DNA of 64,000 nt from Aeromicrobium sp. PE09-221 (GTDB lineage: Bacteria > Actinomycetota > Actinomycetes > Propionibacteriales > Nocardioidaceae). The first letter of the stretch is position 1, and the number at the start of each line of letters is the position of its first letter. The notes under the pieces were generated by a model that saw only the letters and a list, made by a program, of their open reading frames with translations, was not told the origin of the DNA and made no database searches. Position numbers and translations under genes: made by a program. Positions 62,545 to 64,000 of the stretch are shown piece after piece. The stretch is from positions 62,001-126,000 of the forward strand of contig NZ_MIJB01000009.1 of NCBI RefSeq assembly GCF_002174305.1, in the 5' to 3' direction.

Positions 62545-63942
62545 GTGCCGACGCTGGAGGACATCGCCGACTCGCAGAGCTCGCTCTCCGCCGCGGAGAC
62601 CGGGCGACTCCAGGCGCTCGTGGCGCGATGGCAGATGATCGCCGACCTCGCCTTCTGCGACCTGGTGCTCTGGGTCGCCGATGTGGAGGACAAAGGGTGG
62701 TGGGCCGCGGCGCAGATCCGTCCTGCGACCGGACCCACGACCCTGCTGGAGGACATCGTCGGCTCCTTCGTGCCGCGCGACGAGCCTCCGCGTGAGGAGC
62801 AGCTGCCCGATGGCGTCGTGGTGGAGGTCGAGACCATCCCCGTGTGCTACGAGGGACGGACCATCGCGTTGCTCGGCCAGCGCCGTTACCGCGAGGCGCG
62901 TCGTCTTCCCGGCGCGCTCGAGCAGTCCTATGCGCAGACGAGCGATGTGCTGTTGCAGATGGTCCGCGAAGGCCGTTTCCCCGTCGCGGGAACCGAGGAA
63001 CTCGCGGACACCTTGCGGGTCGGTGACGGTCTGATCCGCACGGACGCCTCCGGACGGGTCGGCTTCGTGAGCCCCAATGCGATGTCCGCCTACCGCAGGC
63101 TCGGACTGCGCAGCGATCTCGTGGGAGCGGATCTCGTCGCGGTCACCACCGATCTGCTGCACCGCCGGCCGACCGATCGCGGCTTCGCCGCGCTCTTCGG
63201 CGATACGGAGTCGGTAGCCGATGTGGAGGGTGCCGATGCCTCCCTGAGGATGCAGATCGTGCCGCTCGTCTGCGGTGGGCATCGCGAAGGTTATCTGGTG
63301 CTCCTGCGCGATGTGACCGAGTTGCGCCTGCGCGAACGGGAGCTCGTCTCCAAGGAGGCGACCATCCGGGAGATCCACCATCGGGTCAAGAACAACCTGC
63401 AGACGGTCGCCGCGCTCCTCCGCCTGCAGAGTCGGCGCGTCGTCGCCGATGAGGCGAAGGAGGCCTTGCGGGAGGCTGAGCGGAGGGTCGGCTCGATCGC
63501 CTTGGTCCACGAGACGCTGAGCCAGTCCTTCGACGAGCTCGTGCCCTTCGACGACGTCGCGGATACCTTGCTGCGCACGATCCCCGAGTTCGCCGACCAA
63601 GTGATCGTCCACGCTGAGCGGATCGGGAGTTTCGGGCTGGTGCCCGGCGAGGTGGCGACATCGCTCGCCATGGTGCTCTCGGAGCTCTTGCAGAATGCGG
63701 TCGAGCACGCGTTCTCGGGCACGGAGGGAACGGTGACGGTCGCCGCCAATCGGATCCGGGGGCGGCTGCGGCTGCGGGTGAGCGACAACGGCCGCGGCTT
63801 CGGGGAGGACTTCGATGCCGGAGCGAGTCTGGGACTGTCGATCGCCACCACGCTCGTGGAGAGTGAGCTGGGCGGCTCGCTCGCCTTCGAGCGGTCGCCG
63901 CTCGGCGGCGCGATGGTGACGATCAATGTCGACCTCGGGTGA
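62545..63942 (+). CDS. pdtaS: Sensor histidine kinase PdtaS
   Basis: 465 residues: an N-terminal GAF-like domain, a PAS domain (about 155-270), and a HisKA_2/HATPase domain. The phospho-accepting His is in REIHHRVKNNLQTVAALLRL (His278-279), and the ATP-lid motifs are ELLQNAVEHAF and VSDNGRGFGEDF. No membrane segment, so it is cytosolic. In mycobacteria PdtaS phosphorylates the ANTAR antiterminator PdtaR and lies beside whiB1. It starts with GTG 62545. Confidence 0.92.
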   Translation: MPTLEDIADSQSSLSAAETGRLQALVARWQMIADLAFCDLVLWVADVEDKGWWAAAQIRPATGPTTLLEDIVGSFVPRDEPPREEQLPDGVVVEVETIPVCYEGRTIALLGQRRYREARRLPGALEQSYAQTSDVLLQMVREGRFPVAGTEELADTLRVGDGLIRTDASGRVGFVSPNAMSAYRRLGLRSDLVGADLVAVTTDLLHRRPTDRGFAALFGDTESVADVEGADASLRMQIVPLVCGGHREGYLVLLRDVTELRLRERELVSKEATIREIHHRVKNNLQTVAALLRLQSRRVVADEAKEALREAERRVGSIALVHETLSQSFDELVPFDDVADTLLRTIPEFADQVIVHAERIGSFGLVPGEVATSLAMVLSELLQNAVEHAFSGTEGTVTVAANRIRGRLRLRVSDNGRGFGEDFDAGASLGLSIATTLVESELGGSLAFERSPLGGAMVTINVDLG

Positions 63943-63972
63943 TCGGTCCCTTCGCGAGGCCACCACAGAAGA

Positions 63973-64000
63973 ACCCCGGTGCCCCTCAGGGCCCCGGGGT
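63973..64000. terminator. Terminator-like hairpin after pdtaS
   Basis: ACCCCGG...CCGGGGT arms surround a GCCC/GGGC inner stem with a CTCA loop, ending at the window edge. It probably separates pdtaS from a convergent neighbour outside the window. Confidence 0.75.

Overview
The window is about 68-70% GC (estimated by eye) and comes from an actinomycete. Pointers are a SigR/RsrA pair behind a perfect GGAAT-N18-GTT promoter, a 24-residue bL37 ribosomal protein gene, a PdtaS-type histidine kinase, an IlvG-type ThDP enzyme, the aroA-rsgA-hisN block, and a MSMEG_4193 phosphomutase/DUF3090/SCO1664 set. The genus cannot be fixed from the sequence alone.

Positions 1-19195 hold the right-hand part of a yersiniabactin/coelibactin-like metallophore cluster. 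A PKS-NRPS protein enters from the left edge (ketoreductase tail-ACP-Cy-PCP-degenerate Cy-PCP-TE). It is translationally coupled to an Opp/Dpp-type importer: a lipoprotein, a permease, and one polypeptide fusing the second permease to both ATPases. Converging on it is a three-gene operon of two exporter-fold ABC half-transporters (YbtP/YbtQ or IrtA/IrtB type) and a CxxC flavoprotein. Divergent from that operon is a second NRPS (ArCP-Cy-A-PCP-Cy-PCP) whose only A domain reads as cysteine-specific. A 15-bp Fur/Zur-family 7-1-7 operator sits in the shared promoter. The aryl acid genes, thiazoline reductase and PKS KS/AT must lie left of the window.

Positions 19286-31358 are metabolic accessory genes: a VOC protein, an SRPBCC protein, a YdeP-type molybdopterin oxidoreductase with fdhD, a DAO-Rieske flavoprotein, a methyltransferase, and a PucR regulator divergent from an acyl-CoA ligase/MHS symporter/thiolase operon. 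Positions 31410-37511 contain the phosphomutase, DUF3090 and SCO1664 genes. These are usually adjacent, but here they are split by a G5-DUF3761 protein, a 16-repeat type I-E CRISPR array without cas genes, and an SOS-box-controlled DUF222/HNH gene broken by a 34-nt insertion in its HNH motif.

Positions 37578-52454 carry regulators with their targets (GntR-MFS, ArsR-AHSA1, TetR-enoyl-CoA hydratase, PadR-arfB), hydrolases, ald, acyl-CoA dehydrogenase, folP2, three small proteins and two sets of long extragenic palindromes. Positions 52502-64000 are conserved actinobacterial core: hisN, rsgA, aroA, a DoxX protein, an unusual sigma/anti-sigma-like membrane fusion, SRAP, the autoregulated sigR-rsrA operon, bL37, an ilvG-like gene and pdtaS. 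No tRNA, rRNA, transposase or integrase was seen.
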